Positions 1 to 7,749 are shown, counted from the first letter of the stretch. The stretch is DNA of 34,522 nt from Beijerinckiaceae bacterium (GCA_947474545.1 CANJJI010000035.1:1-34522), one strand, 5' to 3'. The notes: generated from the letters alone by a model not told the origin. Program-made: numbers and translations.

Positions 1-282
1 AGAGGCATTTCGAGGCACTCGCCTGTTGGTGATTTGTCGTGGAAACACCATGCCAGGTTCGGACCCGGATGCCTCGATTTATTCCCTTTCAGGGCGAAAA
101 ATCAGCGCGCAATCGCGGTTTTGCAATTGGCTCATGTGAATGAATTTATCAACGAGTTGGCGGCCAGGGATTACCGCTACGCCAAGCCCTCGCCGGTGGA
201 CAAACCGACGGATTGGGGCACAAAAGAGGTCACGCTGACAGACCCGTTTGGCAACCGGCTGACGTTTGTTGAGGAATGCTGA
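1..282 (+). CDS. Glyoxalase/bleomycin-resistance-like (VOC) protein, 3' part, possibly degenerate
   Basis: The frame is open to the left window edge, so the true start lies outside; a TTG at 34 is only an internal candidate. The last 35 or so residues carry the VOC-superfamily ending, with DWGTKEVTLTDPFGNRLTF followed by Glu, where the final Glu is usually a metal or structural residue. A segment reading SWKHHARFGPG resembles the middle of the same family. The residues between these two blocks (around 60-130) look unlike the family and are shorter than expected; the usual histidine-rich strand is not visible. This suggests an internal deletion or frameshift. VOC proteins of this type often confer bleomycin-type resistance or have unknown roles, and no substrate can be inferred. 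It converges with irr, whose stop lies 10 bp away. Confidence 0.5.
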   Translation, partial: RGISRHSPVGDLSWKHHARFGPGCLDLFPFRAKNQRAIAVLQLAHVNEFINELAARDYRYAKPSPVDKPTDWGTKEVTLTDPFGNRLTFVEEC

Positions 283-292
283 TCGCTGCGGT

Positions 293-787
293 TCAGGCCG
301 GCGCGCTCGAGCGGACGCGAACAATCATGTCAACGCCCAGAATCTCCATGCCTTCAGGCGCGGGCGGCAGCGGCAGGGCCGAGACCAGCTCCTGGGGTAT
401 GTCGATCAATTCGTCCTTGTCGGCGAGGTAGAAATGATAATGCGGCCCAGTATTGGTATCATACCAGACAGTCGAGCCATAAAGCGCGATTTCACGCAGC
501 AGCCCGGCCTCCGAAAACTGGTGCAATGTATTGTAGACCGTTGCCAGGGACATATGAACCTTGCCGGCGCGGGCCTCATCGAACAGCTTTTCAGCCGTCA
601 CATGCCTGTCGCCTTTGCCAAACAGAAGCCAGCCTATCGCGATGCGCTGGCGGGTGGGCCGCAACCCAGCGCGCTGCAGGCGATCCCGGACATTGGCAAA
701 CGAGCATCCGGGCACAGCGGGGTTGCGCAGAGTCAGGCGATTTTGCACGAGACCCGGCAAATTGGGCATATTGCGTCCGGCGGACAT
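293..787 (-). CDS. irr: Irr-type Fur-family iron/heme response regulator
   Basis: A cytoplasmic DNA-binding regulator of about 164 residues. Irr controls iron and heme genes in alphaproteobacteria and responds to heme rather than to Fe(II). The diagnostic block GLRPTRQRIAIGWLLFGKGD is present at residues 41-60, and the Fur recognition helix SLATVYNTLHQF at 80-91. The dimerisation half contains TNTGPHYHFYL (111-121), where many Irr proteins have a His-rich heme site. The usual N-terminal Gly-Cys-Pro heme regulatory motif reads GCSF here (27-30), so the Cys is kept but the Pro is lost. I chose the ATG at 787 because GGAGGGAGAAG lies directly upstream; an ATG at 862 would add 25 unconserved residues. 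A 10-bp palindrome about 80 bp upstream could be an operator. Family assignment is firm; heme control is inferred. Confidence 0.9.
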   Translation of the reverse strand: MSAGRNMPNLPGLVQNRLTLRNPAVPGCSFANVRDRLQRAGLRPTRQRIAIGWLLFGKGDRHVTAEKLFDEARAGKVHMSLATVYNTLHQFSEAGLLREIALYGSTVWYDTNTGPHYHFYLADKDELIDIPQELVSALPLPPAPEGMEILGVDMIVRVRSSAPA

Positions 788-868
788 CTTCTCTCCCTCC
801 GCTTCCCCCGCCAACAGGACGGAAGAGACGGCAAAAAACGGTCGATGAGCTTCTTTATACAAGATTAT

Positions 869-878
869 AGTTCGAACT
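869..878. promoter_or_regulatory. Perfect 10-bp palindrome upstream of irr, candidate operator
   Basis: AGTTCGAACT reads the same on both strands and sits about 80 bp upstream of the irr start, in AT-rich DNA flanked by TTATA and CATAG. Irr and Fur-family proteins bind AT-rich inverted repeats with a GAAC/GTTC core, so autoregulation is possible. The match to a full iron control element is partial, and this is only a candidate. Confidence 0.3.
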
Positions 879-970
879 CATAGCATTTCTTGACTGAAAT
901 CAAGAATCCCGCAGACAGTGCTTCCGTGACGCGGGCGGGGCCGCGGGTCTGCCTGTGCTGCCCACCTGCC

Positions 971-1007
971 CGTTGCGAAAAGCGGGTTCCACTTTTCCGG
1001 CAAACGG
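971..1007. repeat. Imperfect palindromic intergenic unit of the Hyphomicrobiales type
   Basis: The arms GCGAAAAGCGG and CCACTTTTCCGG flank a short centre, and the outer bases CGTT and AAACG extend the symmetry. The sequence resembles the widespread short palindromic element of Hyphomicrobiales genomes, whose core reads roughly AAAACCGGTTTCCACTTTTC. It lies between irr and the flavin reductase gene and could form a hairpin in the leader of the latter. I recognised it by memory of the family and saw no second copy in this window. Confidence 0.4.
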
Positions 1008-1068
1008 CTTAGCCTGTCGATCCAGGGAGCTACCCCCCTCAAAGACAGAAACACCCGGGAGAATCCTG

Positions 1069-1572
1069 ATGAACAACGATGCCAAGAAAGCCGTATTGCG
1101 GATGATCCCGTACGGGATCTATGTCCTCACAGCAGACGACGGCAAAGGCAATATCGCTGCCGCGACCGTCAACTGGGTGACGCAAAGCGCCTTTTCACCG
1201 CCCCTCATCGTCGTCGGCGTCAAGGCCGATTCGGGCGCCTATGCCATCCTGAAGGCCGCAGGCGCTTTTGCGCTGAATATGCTGGGCAAAGAGGACAAGG
1301 GCCTGGCCTTCGCGTTCTTCAAACCAGCCGACGTCACCGATGGCAAATTGTCCGGTCAACCCTATCGCAAGGGCGAAACCGGAGCTCCGCTGCTGATCAA
1401 TGCGCCGGGCTCCGTTGAATGCCGGGTCAAGACCATTGTCGAAGAAGGCGATCATTTCATCGTGGTGGGCGAAGTTGTAGAAGCTCATCAGAAGGCTCCC
1501 TTCACCGGCCGTCCGGATATGGCGATCCTGGAAATGAAGGATCTGGGCGACAATGTTTTTTACGGCGGCTGA
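1069..1572 (+). CDS. Flavin reductase-domain protein (FMN-binding split barrel)
   Basis: A soluble protein of 167 residues with the flavin reductase-like fold, which binds FMN and supplies reduced flavin to a monooxygenase or acts as an NAD(P)H:flavin oxidoreductase. Near the N-terminus the chain reads YGIYVLTADDGKGNIAAATV, then NWVTQSAFSPPLIVVGV, the characteristic flavin-binding strands of this family. The C-terminal half has FIVVGEVVEA. The length is typical of stand-alone members. The start is the ATG at 1069, preceded by CGGGAGAA; the frame stays open further upstream but that part has no family character. It is a single-gene unit closed by a strong terminator just downstream. No partner monooxygenase is adjacent, so the substrate is unknown. 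Confidence 0.85.
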   Translation: MNNDAKKAVLRMIPYGIYVLTADDGKGNIAAATVNWVTQSAFSPPLIVVGVKADSGAYAILKAAGAFALNMLGKEDKGLAFAFFKPADVTDGKLSGQPYRKGETGAPLLINAPGSVECRVKTIVEEGDHFIVVGEVVEAHQKAPFTGRPDMAILEMKDLGDNVFYGG

Positions 1573-1591
1573 GCGTCCGTCATCAAAATTC

Positions 1592-1621
1592 AGTCCGGCG
1601 CGTCATTGCGCCGGACTTTTT
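1592..1621 (+). terminator. Rho-independent terminator after the flavin reductase gene
   Basis: A perfect 10-bp stem (AGTCCGGCGC with GCGCCGGACT) closes a 6-nt loop and is followed directly by a run of T. It lies 20 bp past the flavin reductase stop codon. Confidence 0.9.
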
Positions 1622-1673
1622 GTGGTAAATCCCTATCCTGCCACCCGCTCCGGAAACCTGTTTGGAACCCTTC

Positions 1674-2117
1674 ATGACCGACAATCGCGACTTCCCTGCC
1701 CGCCCCATTCTGGCCGCCAGCGCCGCCGTCTTTCGGCCTGATGGTACGGTCCTGCTGGGCGCGCGCAGATCAGGCCCCTACAGCGATATATTCAGCCTCC
1801 CCGGCGGACTTGTAGAAACAGGCGAAACGCTCGAAGAAGCCGCCTTGCGCGAGCTTGAAGAAGAAACAGGCGTTCGCGGGGAAATCGTCGCTTTCAATGG
1901 CTGGCGCGAAGTGATCGCGCGGGAGGATGACGGACGGGTGAAACGTCATTATGTCATCGCCTCCTTCGCCGCGCGCTGGGTGGCGGGCGACGGCGAGCCA
2001 AGCGAGGAACTGGGTCAGGTTATATGGGCAGACGAAACCCGGGTTGCAGAATTGCCCCTGACGGGCGGGCTGGCGGAATTGCTGGTCAGCGCGCGGGCGC
2101 TTGTTTCCGGCAAATGA
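1674..2117 (+). CDS. Nudix hydrolase (ADP-ribose pyrophosphatase-like)
   Basis: A cytoplasmic protein of 147 residues that hydrolyses a nucleoside diphosphate linked to another moiety. The Nudix box is complete at residues 45-67, with the pattern G-x5-E-x7-RELEEETGV; the paired Glu residues bind the catalytic metal. Upstream, RPILAASAAVFRPDG and VLLGARRSG form the usual first strands. Members of this size with SLPGG before the box are often annotated as ADP-ribose or NADH pyrophosphatase-like, but specificity cannot be read from the motif. The ATG at 1674 is preferred over an in-frame TTG at 1662. The stop overlaps the start of the next gene (ATGA), so the two are probably cotranscribed and translationally coupled. 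Confidence 0.85.
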   Translation: MTDNRDFPARPILAASAAVFRPDGTVLLGARRSGPYSDIFSLPGGLVETGETLEEAALRELEEETGVRGEIVAFNGWREVIAREDDGRVKRHYVIASFAARWVAGDGEPSEELGQVIWADETRVAELPLTGGLAELLVSARALVSGK

Positions 2118-2533
2118 TGCGCTCCTGCTTTGCGGCGCTTTTGTTCACCGGAATGACAATGTGCCCGGCGGTAGCGCAGACTACGCCTCCACCCGCTGCC
2201 AGCGCCCCGGCGAACGAACCGCCGCCTGCGCCCTATGAGCAACAATTGTTGCGCCTTTCCGAAATCCTGGGGGCGCTGGCCTATTTGCGTGAACTCTGTG
2301 GCGACCAGAAAGAAAGCAGCGAATTGCGCGAACAGATGGCCGCCCTGATCGACGTGGAAGCCTCCACTGCTGCAAGGAAGGCGCGATTTGCAGGCGCCTA
2401 TAACAAGGGTTTCAGAGGCTTTGAGCAGACATATCGTTCCTGTACGCCCAACGCAGAACTTGTCGTGACCCGCTATCTGGGCGAAGGATTGTCAATCGCG
2501 CGCGAGGTGGCCAGCCGTTATGGCGGCGGATAG
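2114..2533 (+). CDS. TIGR02301-family secreted protein
   Basis: A protein of 139 residues with an N-terminal signal peptide (MMRSCFAALLFTGMTM, cleavage likely after AVA) and a proline/alanine-rich linker. The mature part starts with YEQQLLRLSEILGALAYLR and continues with LCG, REQMAALI, FNRGYRSF-like AYNKGFRGFEQTYRSC, and an ARYGGG-like end. This pattern matches the uncharacterised TIGR02301 family of alphaproteobacteria, which has two conserved cysteines, here in LCGD and RSCTP, that may form a disulfide in the periplasm. The start overlaps the Nudix stop by 4 bases; a second ATG follows immediately. The function is unknown. Confidence 0.8.
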   Translation: MMRSCFAALLFTGMTMCPAVAQTTPPPAASAPANEPPPAPYEQQLLRLSEILGALAYLRELCGDQKESSELREQMAALIDVEASTAARKARFAGAYNKGFRGFEQTYRSCTPNAELVVTRYLGEGLSIAREVASRYGGG

Positions 2534-2662
2534 GTAAAGTATTCAGACTGAATTCGAGTGTTCGTTTTCATCGCTTTTGATTCAATGGCCCCGGCCTGGG
2601 TTAACCTTCTTTAAATCTCGCGCTCGCAATGGCCGGAATGTGCCGTTAATGTCTGCCTGACC

Positions 2663-2920
2663 ATGAGCACTCATTCGACACTAATTACCGACCGGAACGC
2701 TGCCAGCGACGAGCGCCTCGCAGCGCTCTCCTATGTGCGCGAAGCCTTTGCTGAGGCGATCAGCGACGGTATCGAGGCCGATTGTTTTGCTCAGGCAGCA
2801 TTGTTCACGGGCCTCCAGGAACTCGTCGCGACCTATGGCGAAGACGCTGTTGCTGCCTATGCTGAAAAATTTGCGGAACGCATTCGCAGTGGCGAATTCA
2901 CGATCGCTGTCAAGCACTGA
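2663..2920 (+). CDS. Small conserved-looking protein of unknown function
   Basis: I do not recognise a named family. The 85-residue product is acidic and predicted to be mostly helical, without signal peptide or membrane segment. A central block reads YVREAFAEAISDGIEADCFA, followed by AALFTGLQELVATYGEDAVA and then AEKFAERIRSGEFTI. The regular spacing of hydrophobic residues and the absence of rare codons support a real gene. Similar short proteins occur in alphaproteobacterial genomes, but no role is known to me. It stands alone between the TIGR02301-like gene and the Bug cluster, about 130 bp from the former and 73 bp from the latter. No strong Shine-Dalgarno sequence precedes the ATG. Confidence 0.6.
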   Translation: MSTHSTLITDRNAASDERLAALSYVREAFAEAISDGIEADCFAQAALFTGLQELVATYGEDAVAAYAEKFAERIRSGEFTIAVKH

Positions 2921-2993
2921 GCGGCATCCGTAGAAGCATCGATTGACCTTCCCCGCCAGCGCGCTAAGCTCCCGGAAAAAACGGGAGGGAATT

Positions 2994-3968
2994 ATGCTGC
3001 CAGCCGGAAAATCGCTATTCGTTGCTTTGCTTCTTGCGTTGAGTGGCGCAGCGCATGGGCAGGACTATCCCTCGCGGCCCGTTAAAGTTGTTGTGCCATT
3101 TGTCGCTGGTGGTGGACTGGATGGCATCGCACGCGTAGTGACCGCAAAACTTCAAGAAGAACTCAAACAGCCCTTCATCATTGAAAACCGGGCCGGCGGC
3201 GCTGGCAACGTCGGCACGGCATCCGTCGCCAAATCGCCGGCCGATGGCTATACGATTCTCATGACTACGATTGGCCATACCATTGCGCCGTCGCTCTCAA
3301 ACAACCTGCGTTACGACAGCATCAAGGATTTTCAACCGCTCACCTTGCTCGGCGAAACTTCAATCGTACTGGTCGTCGATCCCAAGCTGCCAATCCGCAA
3401 CGTGCAGGAGCTCGTCGCCTGGGCGAAGGCGAACCCCGCCTCTGCAAACTACGGCTCCAGTGGCGTCGGTAATCCGCTGCACCTTTCAATGGAAATGCTG
3501 ATGCGCGCCACTGGCGCGAAATTTGTGATGGTGCCGTTCACGAATGACGCGCAGATCCTGACCGCCATTACGCAGGGACAATTACAGGCAGCGATGACGC
3601 CCTATTCAATTTCGCGCGGTCAGATGGAATCCGGCGCCATCCGCGCTATCGCCGTCACAGGCGCGAAACGCTGGCCGCCGCTTCCGGATATGCCAACCGT
3701 CGCCGAACAGGGCGTGCCCGGCTACCGGTCTGATAGCTGGCACGGGATGCTGCTGCCGGCGGGCACACCAAAAGACGTTGTCGAAAAACTCTATTCGACC
3801 ATCAAGCGCCTGATGGACTCGGATGAAGATATGAAGAAGCGCTATTCGGTTTTCGGCGCTATTCCTGTCGTCAATCGTCCAGAAGAGTTTGCAAAGCGCA
3901 TCGAGGACGAGATCGCCTATTTCAAGAAGATCACAGCCGAAATCGGCCTCAAGCCAAAGGATGATTGA
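2994..3968 (+). CDS. Bug/TctC-family periplasmic solute-binding protein 1
   Basis: A secreted binding protein of 324 residues, the solute receptor type of tripartite tricarboxylate transporters (TTT). The signal peptide (MLPAGKSLFVALLLALSGAAHG) ends before QDYPSRPVKVVVPF. Family motifs are FVAGGGLDGIAR (37-47), where the Asp sits near the ligand carboxylate, IENRAGGAGNVGTASVAKSP (63-82), and PADGYTIL. The C-terminal part has EQGVPGYRSDSW and LLPAGTPKDVVEKLYSTIK, standard for the family. The start is the ATG at 2994, with GGGAGG five bases upstream. It opens a series of four such genes, and is closely similar to the third and fourth. Ligands of Bug proteins are usually carboxylates or amides, and cannot be told here. 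No TctA or TctB gene is nearby. Confidence 0.9.
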   Translation: MLPAGKSLFVALLLALSGAAHGQDYPSRPVKVVVPFVAGGGLDGIARVVTAKLQEELKQPFIIENRAGGAGNVGTASVAKSPADGYTILMTTIGHTIAPSLSNNLRYDSIKDFQPLTLLGETSIVLVVDPKLPIRNVQELVAWAKANPASANYGSSGVGNPLHLSMEMLMRATGAKFVMVPFTNDAQILTAITQGQLQAAMTPYSISRGQMESGAIRAIAVTGAKRWPPLPDMPTVAEQGVPGYRSDSWHGMLLPAGTPKDVVEKLYSTIKRLMDSDEDMKKRYSVFGAIPVVNRPEEFAKRIEDEIAYFKKITAEIGLKPKDD

Positions 3969-4017
3969 GGCCTGCGACGCACCTATTTATCGCAGGCTTC
4001 AAAACCGGGGACTACAC

Positions 4018-4992
4018 ATGAGCGCATGGCTTAGAATATTTGCAGCTGCAGCCTTATTTGCTGGCGTTGCGCTTCAATTGAACACCGCTTTGGCGCAATC
4101 CTGGCCTACGCGCACGATCAAACTCATCGTAGGATTTGGCGCCGGCGGCGCGAATGATCTGCAAGCGCGTATCGTCGCCGATGCGCTGACGCGAAGCCTC
4201 GGCCAGCCCGTGATCGTTGAAAACAGGGCTGGCGCAGGCGGAAATGTTGCGGCACAGGCGACTATTCAATCCGCCCCTGATGGATATACCTTGCTGATGG
4301 CCCCCACAACGACAATGCTGATCGTACCGGCTGTCGATTCAAAAGTTACCTACGACCCGGTGGAACATTTTACGCATATCATCCAGCTATCAAGCTTTCC
4401 GCTCTATCTCTCCGTGCTGGGATCCAATCCTGCGCGCACAGTGAAGGACCTTGTGGATTTTGCGAAAGCCAATCCGGAAAAGGCGAATTACGGCAGCACC
4501 GCAACGACGTTCCAGCTCGTGTCGGAATTGTTCAATACGCATGCGGGCACAAAGTATGTGCGCGTGCCTTACAAGAGCGGACAGGAAATGACGGCAGCGC
4601 TGCTCGCCGGGCAGATCACGCTCATCTTCAATGAACCGGCGGCTATGATGGGATTTATCGCCGATGGCAGCATCCGCATCATCGGCATGACAGGACGGCA
4701 GCGCTCTCCAGACTTTCCCGATGTCCCGACTATGGCGGAACTCGGCTACCCCGGCGTACAGCTGGAAGCGGTTGGCGCCATCGTCGGGCCGAAAGGCATC
4801 CCTGCCGACATAGTCAATCGCCTGCATGATGACATCGACGCCGCCTTGAAAACGCCGGAAGTGAAGAAGCGCTTTCATGCTCTGGGCGTGACGCCTGCGG
4901 GCGGGCCAGTCGCGCCGTTTTCTGCGAACCTTGCGAGCGAAATCAAGCGCATTCGCGATTTCGCAAAAGAGGCCAATATCAAGCTGGATTGA
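4018..4992 (+). CDS. Bug/TctC-family periplasmic solute-binding protein 2 (divergent copy)
   Basis: A binding protein of 324 residues with signal peptide (MSAWLRIFAAAALFAGVALQ, cleavage near ALAQ). The ligand-site region reads LIVGFGAGGANDLQAR rather than the VVPFVAGGGLD of its three neighbours, and the following block is VENRAGAGGNVAAQA with APDGYTLL. Later motifs such as FPDVPTMAELGYPGV and IVGPKGIPADIVNRLHDDID are those of the general Bug family. It is therefore not a recent copy of the neighbouring three and probably binds a different ligand. It starts 49 bp after the first Bug gene, from an ATG preceded by a weak CGGGGA. The four genes probably form one transcription unit. Confidence 0.9.
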   Translation: MSAWLRIFAAAALFAGVALQLNTALAQSWPTRTIKLIVGFGAGGANDLQARIVADALTRSLGQPVIVENRAGAGGNVAAQATIQSAPDGYTLLMAPTTTMLIVPAVDSKVTYDPVEHFTHIIQLSSFPLYLSVLGSNPARTVKDLVDFAKANPEKANYGSTATTFQLVSELFNTHAGTKYVRVPYKSGQEMTAALLAGQITLIFNEPAAMMGFIADGSIRIIGMTGRQRSPDFPDVPTMAELGYPGVQLEAVGAIVGPKGIPADIVNRLHDDIDAALKTPEVKKRFHALGVTPAGGPVAPFSANLASEIKRIRDFAKEANIKLD

Positions 4993-5044
4993 ACATTCCG
5001 CCACAAGGTTGCACCTGGAAATGCTGTAGGAAAAGGAGGGGATC

Positions 5045-6040
5045 ATCAGGCCGATCTCACGATTTGCGGAATACGCACAATCAGCGCTCCGCACGCTGGC
5101 GTTCTTGGCTGTCTGCCTGCCCGCGCATGCGCAGGACTATCCCAATCACATCGTCCGCATCGTCGTGCCCTTTGTTGCAGGCGGCGGACTAGACGCGAAC
5201 GCGCGTCTAGTCGGCGCGAAGTTGCAGGATGTTTTCAAGCAGCCTGTCATCGTTGAAAATCGCGGCGGGCAGGCCGGCAATGTCGGCACCAATTATGTCG
5301 CCAAATCGCCGGCTGATGGCTACACGATCCTGATCACGACCATTGGCCATGTGATTGCGCCGTCACTGTGGACCAATTTGCGCTATGACACCATCAAGGA
5401 TTTTGAGCCGATCACCATGCTCGGCGAATCAACGGTACTGCTTGTCGTTGATCCGAAATTACCCGTGCGCTCGGTTCAGGAATTCGTCGCATATGCGAAA
5501 GCCAATGAAGGCAAGCTGAATTATGGTTCCAGCGGCATCGGCAATCCACTGCATATGTCTATGGAATTGTTCATGCGTTCAACAGATACCCGCTTCGTCA
5601 TGGTGCCCTTCACCAATGACGCGCAAATTCTGGCGGGAATTACAGGCGGGCAATTGCATGCTGCGATGGCGCCATTTTCTGCGGCCAGAGGCCATGTGGC
5701 GGCAGGCACATTGCGGGCGCTTGGCACAACGCGGCTGGAACGCTGGCCGCTTTCGCCAGACATTCCCACAATCGCTGAACAGGGCGTACCCGGCTATAAT
5801 TCCGAAAGCTGGCAGGGGTTTCTGGCGCCAGCAGGCACACCAAGAGAGATTATTGAAAAGCTCTATTCCGCCATCAAACACATTATGACCACAGATGAAG
5901 ATGCGATGGCGCGTTATCGCGCTGCCGGGTCCATACCGCTGTTGAACAGGCCGGAAGAATTTGCCCGGCGCATAGAACGCGAAGTCGCCTATTTCAAAGA
6001 CCTCGCGCAAAAGATCGGCCTGAAACCAAAGACCGAATGA
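5045..6040 (+). CDS. Bug/TctC-family periplasmic solute-binding protein 3, apparent ATC start
   Basis: Closely related to proteins 1 and 4: it shares VVPFVAGGGLDANARL, VENRGGQAGNVGTNYVAKSP, and MVPFTNDAQI. No ATG, GTG or TTG lies between the in-frame stop at 5027-5029 and a TTG at 5105. Starting at the TTG would leave only MAVCLPAHA before the mature QDYP, too short for export. Reading upstream in frame gives a full signal peptide with arginines, then LRTLAFLAVCLPAHA. AGGAGG (5034-5039) lies five bases before ATC at 5045, the same spacing as in gene 1. I therefore place the start at this ATC. It may be a true non-standard start, a recent ATG-to-ATC mutation, or a sequencing error. The rest of the gene is intact (about 331 residues). 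Confidence 0.75.
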   Translation: MRPISRFAEYAQSALRTLAFLAVCLPAHAQDYPNHIVRIVVPFVAGGGLDANARLVGAKLQDVFKQPVIVENRGGQAGNVGTNYVAKSPADGYTILITTIGHVIAPSLWTNLRYDTIKDFEPITMLGESTVLLVVDPKLPVRSVQEFVAYAKANEGKLNYGSSGIGNPLHMSMELFMRSTDTRFVMVPFTNDAQILAGITGGQLHAAMAPFSAARGHVAAGTLRALGTTRLERWPLSPDIPTIAEQGVPGYNSESWQGFLAPAGTPREIIEKLYSAIKHIMTTDEDAMARYRAAGSIPLLNRPEEFARRIEREVAYFKDLAQKIGLKPKTE

Positions 6041-6061
6041 CACAAGCAAGGGAGGCAAGCG

Positions 6062-7051
6062 ATGGCGAGAGAATATCGATTCCTTTCATTTGTTGCCGCC
6101 CTGCTGACGTGTTTATGCAGTCTCCATTCAGTACGCGCGCAGTCGCAAGATTATCCTTCCAAAATTGTTCGTATCGTTGTGCCCTTTGTCGCTGGTGGTG
6201 GCCTGGATGGTATCGCGCGGCTGCTGGCGGGCAAATTGCAGGACGAGTTCAAGCAAACAGTGCTTGTCGAAAATCGCGGCGGCCAGGCGGGAAATCTTGG
6301 CGCTGCCTTTGTCGCAAAATCGCCCGCCGATGGTTATACCATGCTGATTACAACGAGCGGTTTTACTGTCGCACCGTCTCTGTGGTCGAATTTGCGCTAC
6401 GATACGATCAAGGATTTTCAGCCTCTGACCATGCTGGCGGAATCGGCGATATGGCTTGCAGTCGATCCAAAATTGCCGGTGAAAAACCTGGCAGAGCTAA
6501 TCGCGCTCGCCAAATCAAAACCCGGCGGGCTGAATTATGGCTCAAGTGGATTTGGCAATCCGTTACATCTGGCGATGGAAATGTTCATGCGCCAGACCGA
6601 TACAAAGTTCGTCATGGTGCCCTTCACCAACGATGCGCAAATCATCACCGCGATGACTGGCGGGGATGTTCATGTGTCCATGATCCCTTTCCTCATTTCG
6701 CGGCCGCATGTGGAAAGCGGCGCATTACGCGCGCTCGGCTTCACCCGTTCAGAGCGATGGCCGATGTCTCCGGCAACGCCAACCCTCGCCGAGCAGGGCC
6801 TGCCGGGCTTTGATACGCGTGGCTGGCAGGGTCTCCTGCTCCCCGCTGGCACGCCCCGGGATATCGTCGACAAGTTGTACTCGACCATTAAAGGCATAAT
6901 GGCGACCGACGATATGAAGCGGCGTTACGATGCCTTTGGCTCAATGCCGCTGGTCAGTAGCCCGGATGAATTCGCCCGCCGCGTTGTTGCGGAAGTGGAG
7001 CATTTCAAGAAGATCACGCAGCAGATTGGACTGACACCGAAGGCGGAATAA
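6062..7051 (+). CDS. Bug/TctC-family periplasmic solute-binding protein 4
   Basis: A binding protein of 329 residues with a signal peptide (MAREYRFLSFVAALLTCLCS, cleavage near VRAQ). The ligand-site block VVPFVAGGGLDGIARLLAGK is almost that of proteins 1 and 3, followed by VENRGGQAGNLGAAFVAKSP and PADGYTML. The end has EQGLPGFDTRGWQGLLLPAG and KLYSTIKGIM. It begins 21 bp after gene 3, from an ATG with GGGAGG six bases upstream, and is the last of the four tandem genes. Sequence divergence among copies 1, 3 and 4 is mainly in the region 600-700 bases from the start, where the binding pocket loops lie in known Bug structures, so the copies may differ in ligand. That last point is an inference. 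Confidence 0.9.
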   Translation: MAREYRFLSFVAALLTCLCSLHSVRAQSQDYPSKIVRIVVPFVAGGGLDGIARLLAGKLQDEFKQTVLVENRGGQAGNLGAAFVAKSPADGYTMLITTSGFTVAPSLWSNLRYDTIKDFQPLTMLAESAIWLAVDPKLPVKNLAELIALAKSKPGGLNYGSSGFGNPLHLAMEMFMRQTDTKFVMVPFTNDAQIITAMTGGDVHVSMIPFLISRPHVESGALRALGFTRSERWPMSPATPTLAEQGLPGFDTRGWQGLLLPAGTPRDIVDKLYSTIKGIMATDDMKRRYDAFGSMPLVSSPDEFARRVVAEVEHFKKITQQIGLTPKAE

Positions 7052-7124
7052 GAAAACGGTTTGAAACGCCAGCTCAATTCCATTTCCACTTCCATCCCGG
7101 ACAGACTTCCTGCACAATCCTCTC

Positions 7125-7646
7125 ATGAAAAAGCCTGCGCCCATTCTCAAGGCCGTTCCTGTGCAAGAGATCGTTGAAGGTCCCTTCACGGATATCACAC
7201 TTCTTCCGCCGCGCGTGGCAGCCATGCGCGAGAAAATCCTCGAGGCCTCTTCGACCTTTGATATCGAGAAGCTCCGCCCCGCCATCGAGCGCAACGAAGT
7301 CATGCCTTTGTTTGGCCGGGCGGGTGAAAGGCCAAGGACTTTTGCCACAGCGATCGAGTTTCTTCGTACCCATTCCTACGACGGCAAGGGGCGGGAAATC
7401 CTGATGGTGCTGGAAGCTGTCTTTACTGCCACCTTCGTGCGCGTAAAACGTGGCCCGCATGTTATATATATCTGGCCGGCATTCGCACTAATCCCGATGC
7501 AGGAGATTGATGCGGATCAGGGCGAAACGATGTTGCGGTGCATCGCCTTTGCCGATCTGGTACGCGACGGTTTTACTGGCCGCCCGCCCTATCATCGTGG
7601 CGAAATCGGCGAAGACGGCACGTGGCACGCGTTTGGGGTTTCCTGA
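7125..7646 (+). CDS. Conserved hypothetical protein
   Basis: A 173-residue protein that I cannot place in a named family. It has no signal peptide or membrane segment. The C-terminal third reads RGPHVIYIWPAFALIPM, then CIAFADLVRDGF and a closing block IGEDGTWHAFGVS, with aromatic and histidine residues of the kind seen in conserved proteins of alphaproteobacteria. The N-terminal part is rich in Pro and Arg. It starts 73 bp after the fourth Bug gene and ends about 100 bp before the next binding-protein gene, all on the same strand, so it may belong to the same unit. There is no clear Shine-Dalgarno sequence upstream of the ATG. Confidence 0.65.
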   Translation: MKKPAPILKAVPVQEIVEGPFTDITLLPPRVAAMREKILEASSTFDIEKLRPAIERNEVMPLFGRAGERPRTFATAIEFLRTHSYDGKGREILMVLEAVFTATFVRVKRGPHVIYIWPAFALIPMQEIDADQGETMLRCIAFADLVRDGFTGRPPYHRGEIGEDGTWHAFGVS

Positions 7647-7749
7647 AACTTTCGTCCGCCCAATTCGTACCGGTGCCCATTGATCTTGCCGATGACTCCG
7701 GCGATGATGAGGAAAATCAAAAAGCAACTTGCAAAGGGAGACACGCGTC

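Noticed and set aside
266-883. Long open frame on the plus strand opposite irr
   Set aside because: It is antisense to the clearly conserved irr gene and has no family character.
4390-5094. 234-codon minus-strand frame across Bug gene 2
   Set aside because: Antisense shadow of a conserved binding-protein gene.
2994-7051. The Bug cluster considered as a complete tripartite tricarboxylate transporter operon
   Set aside because: No TctA- or TctB-like membrane protein gene is present in or next to the cluster.
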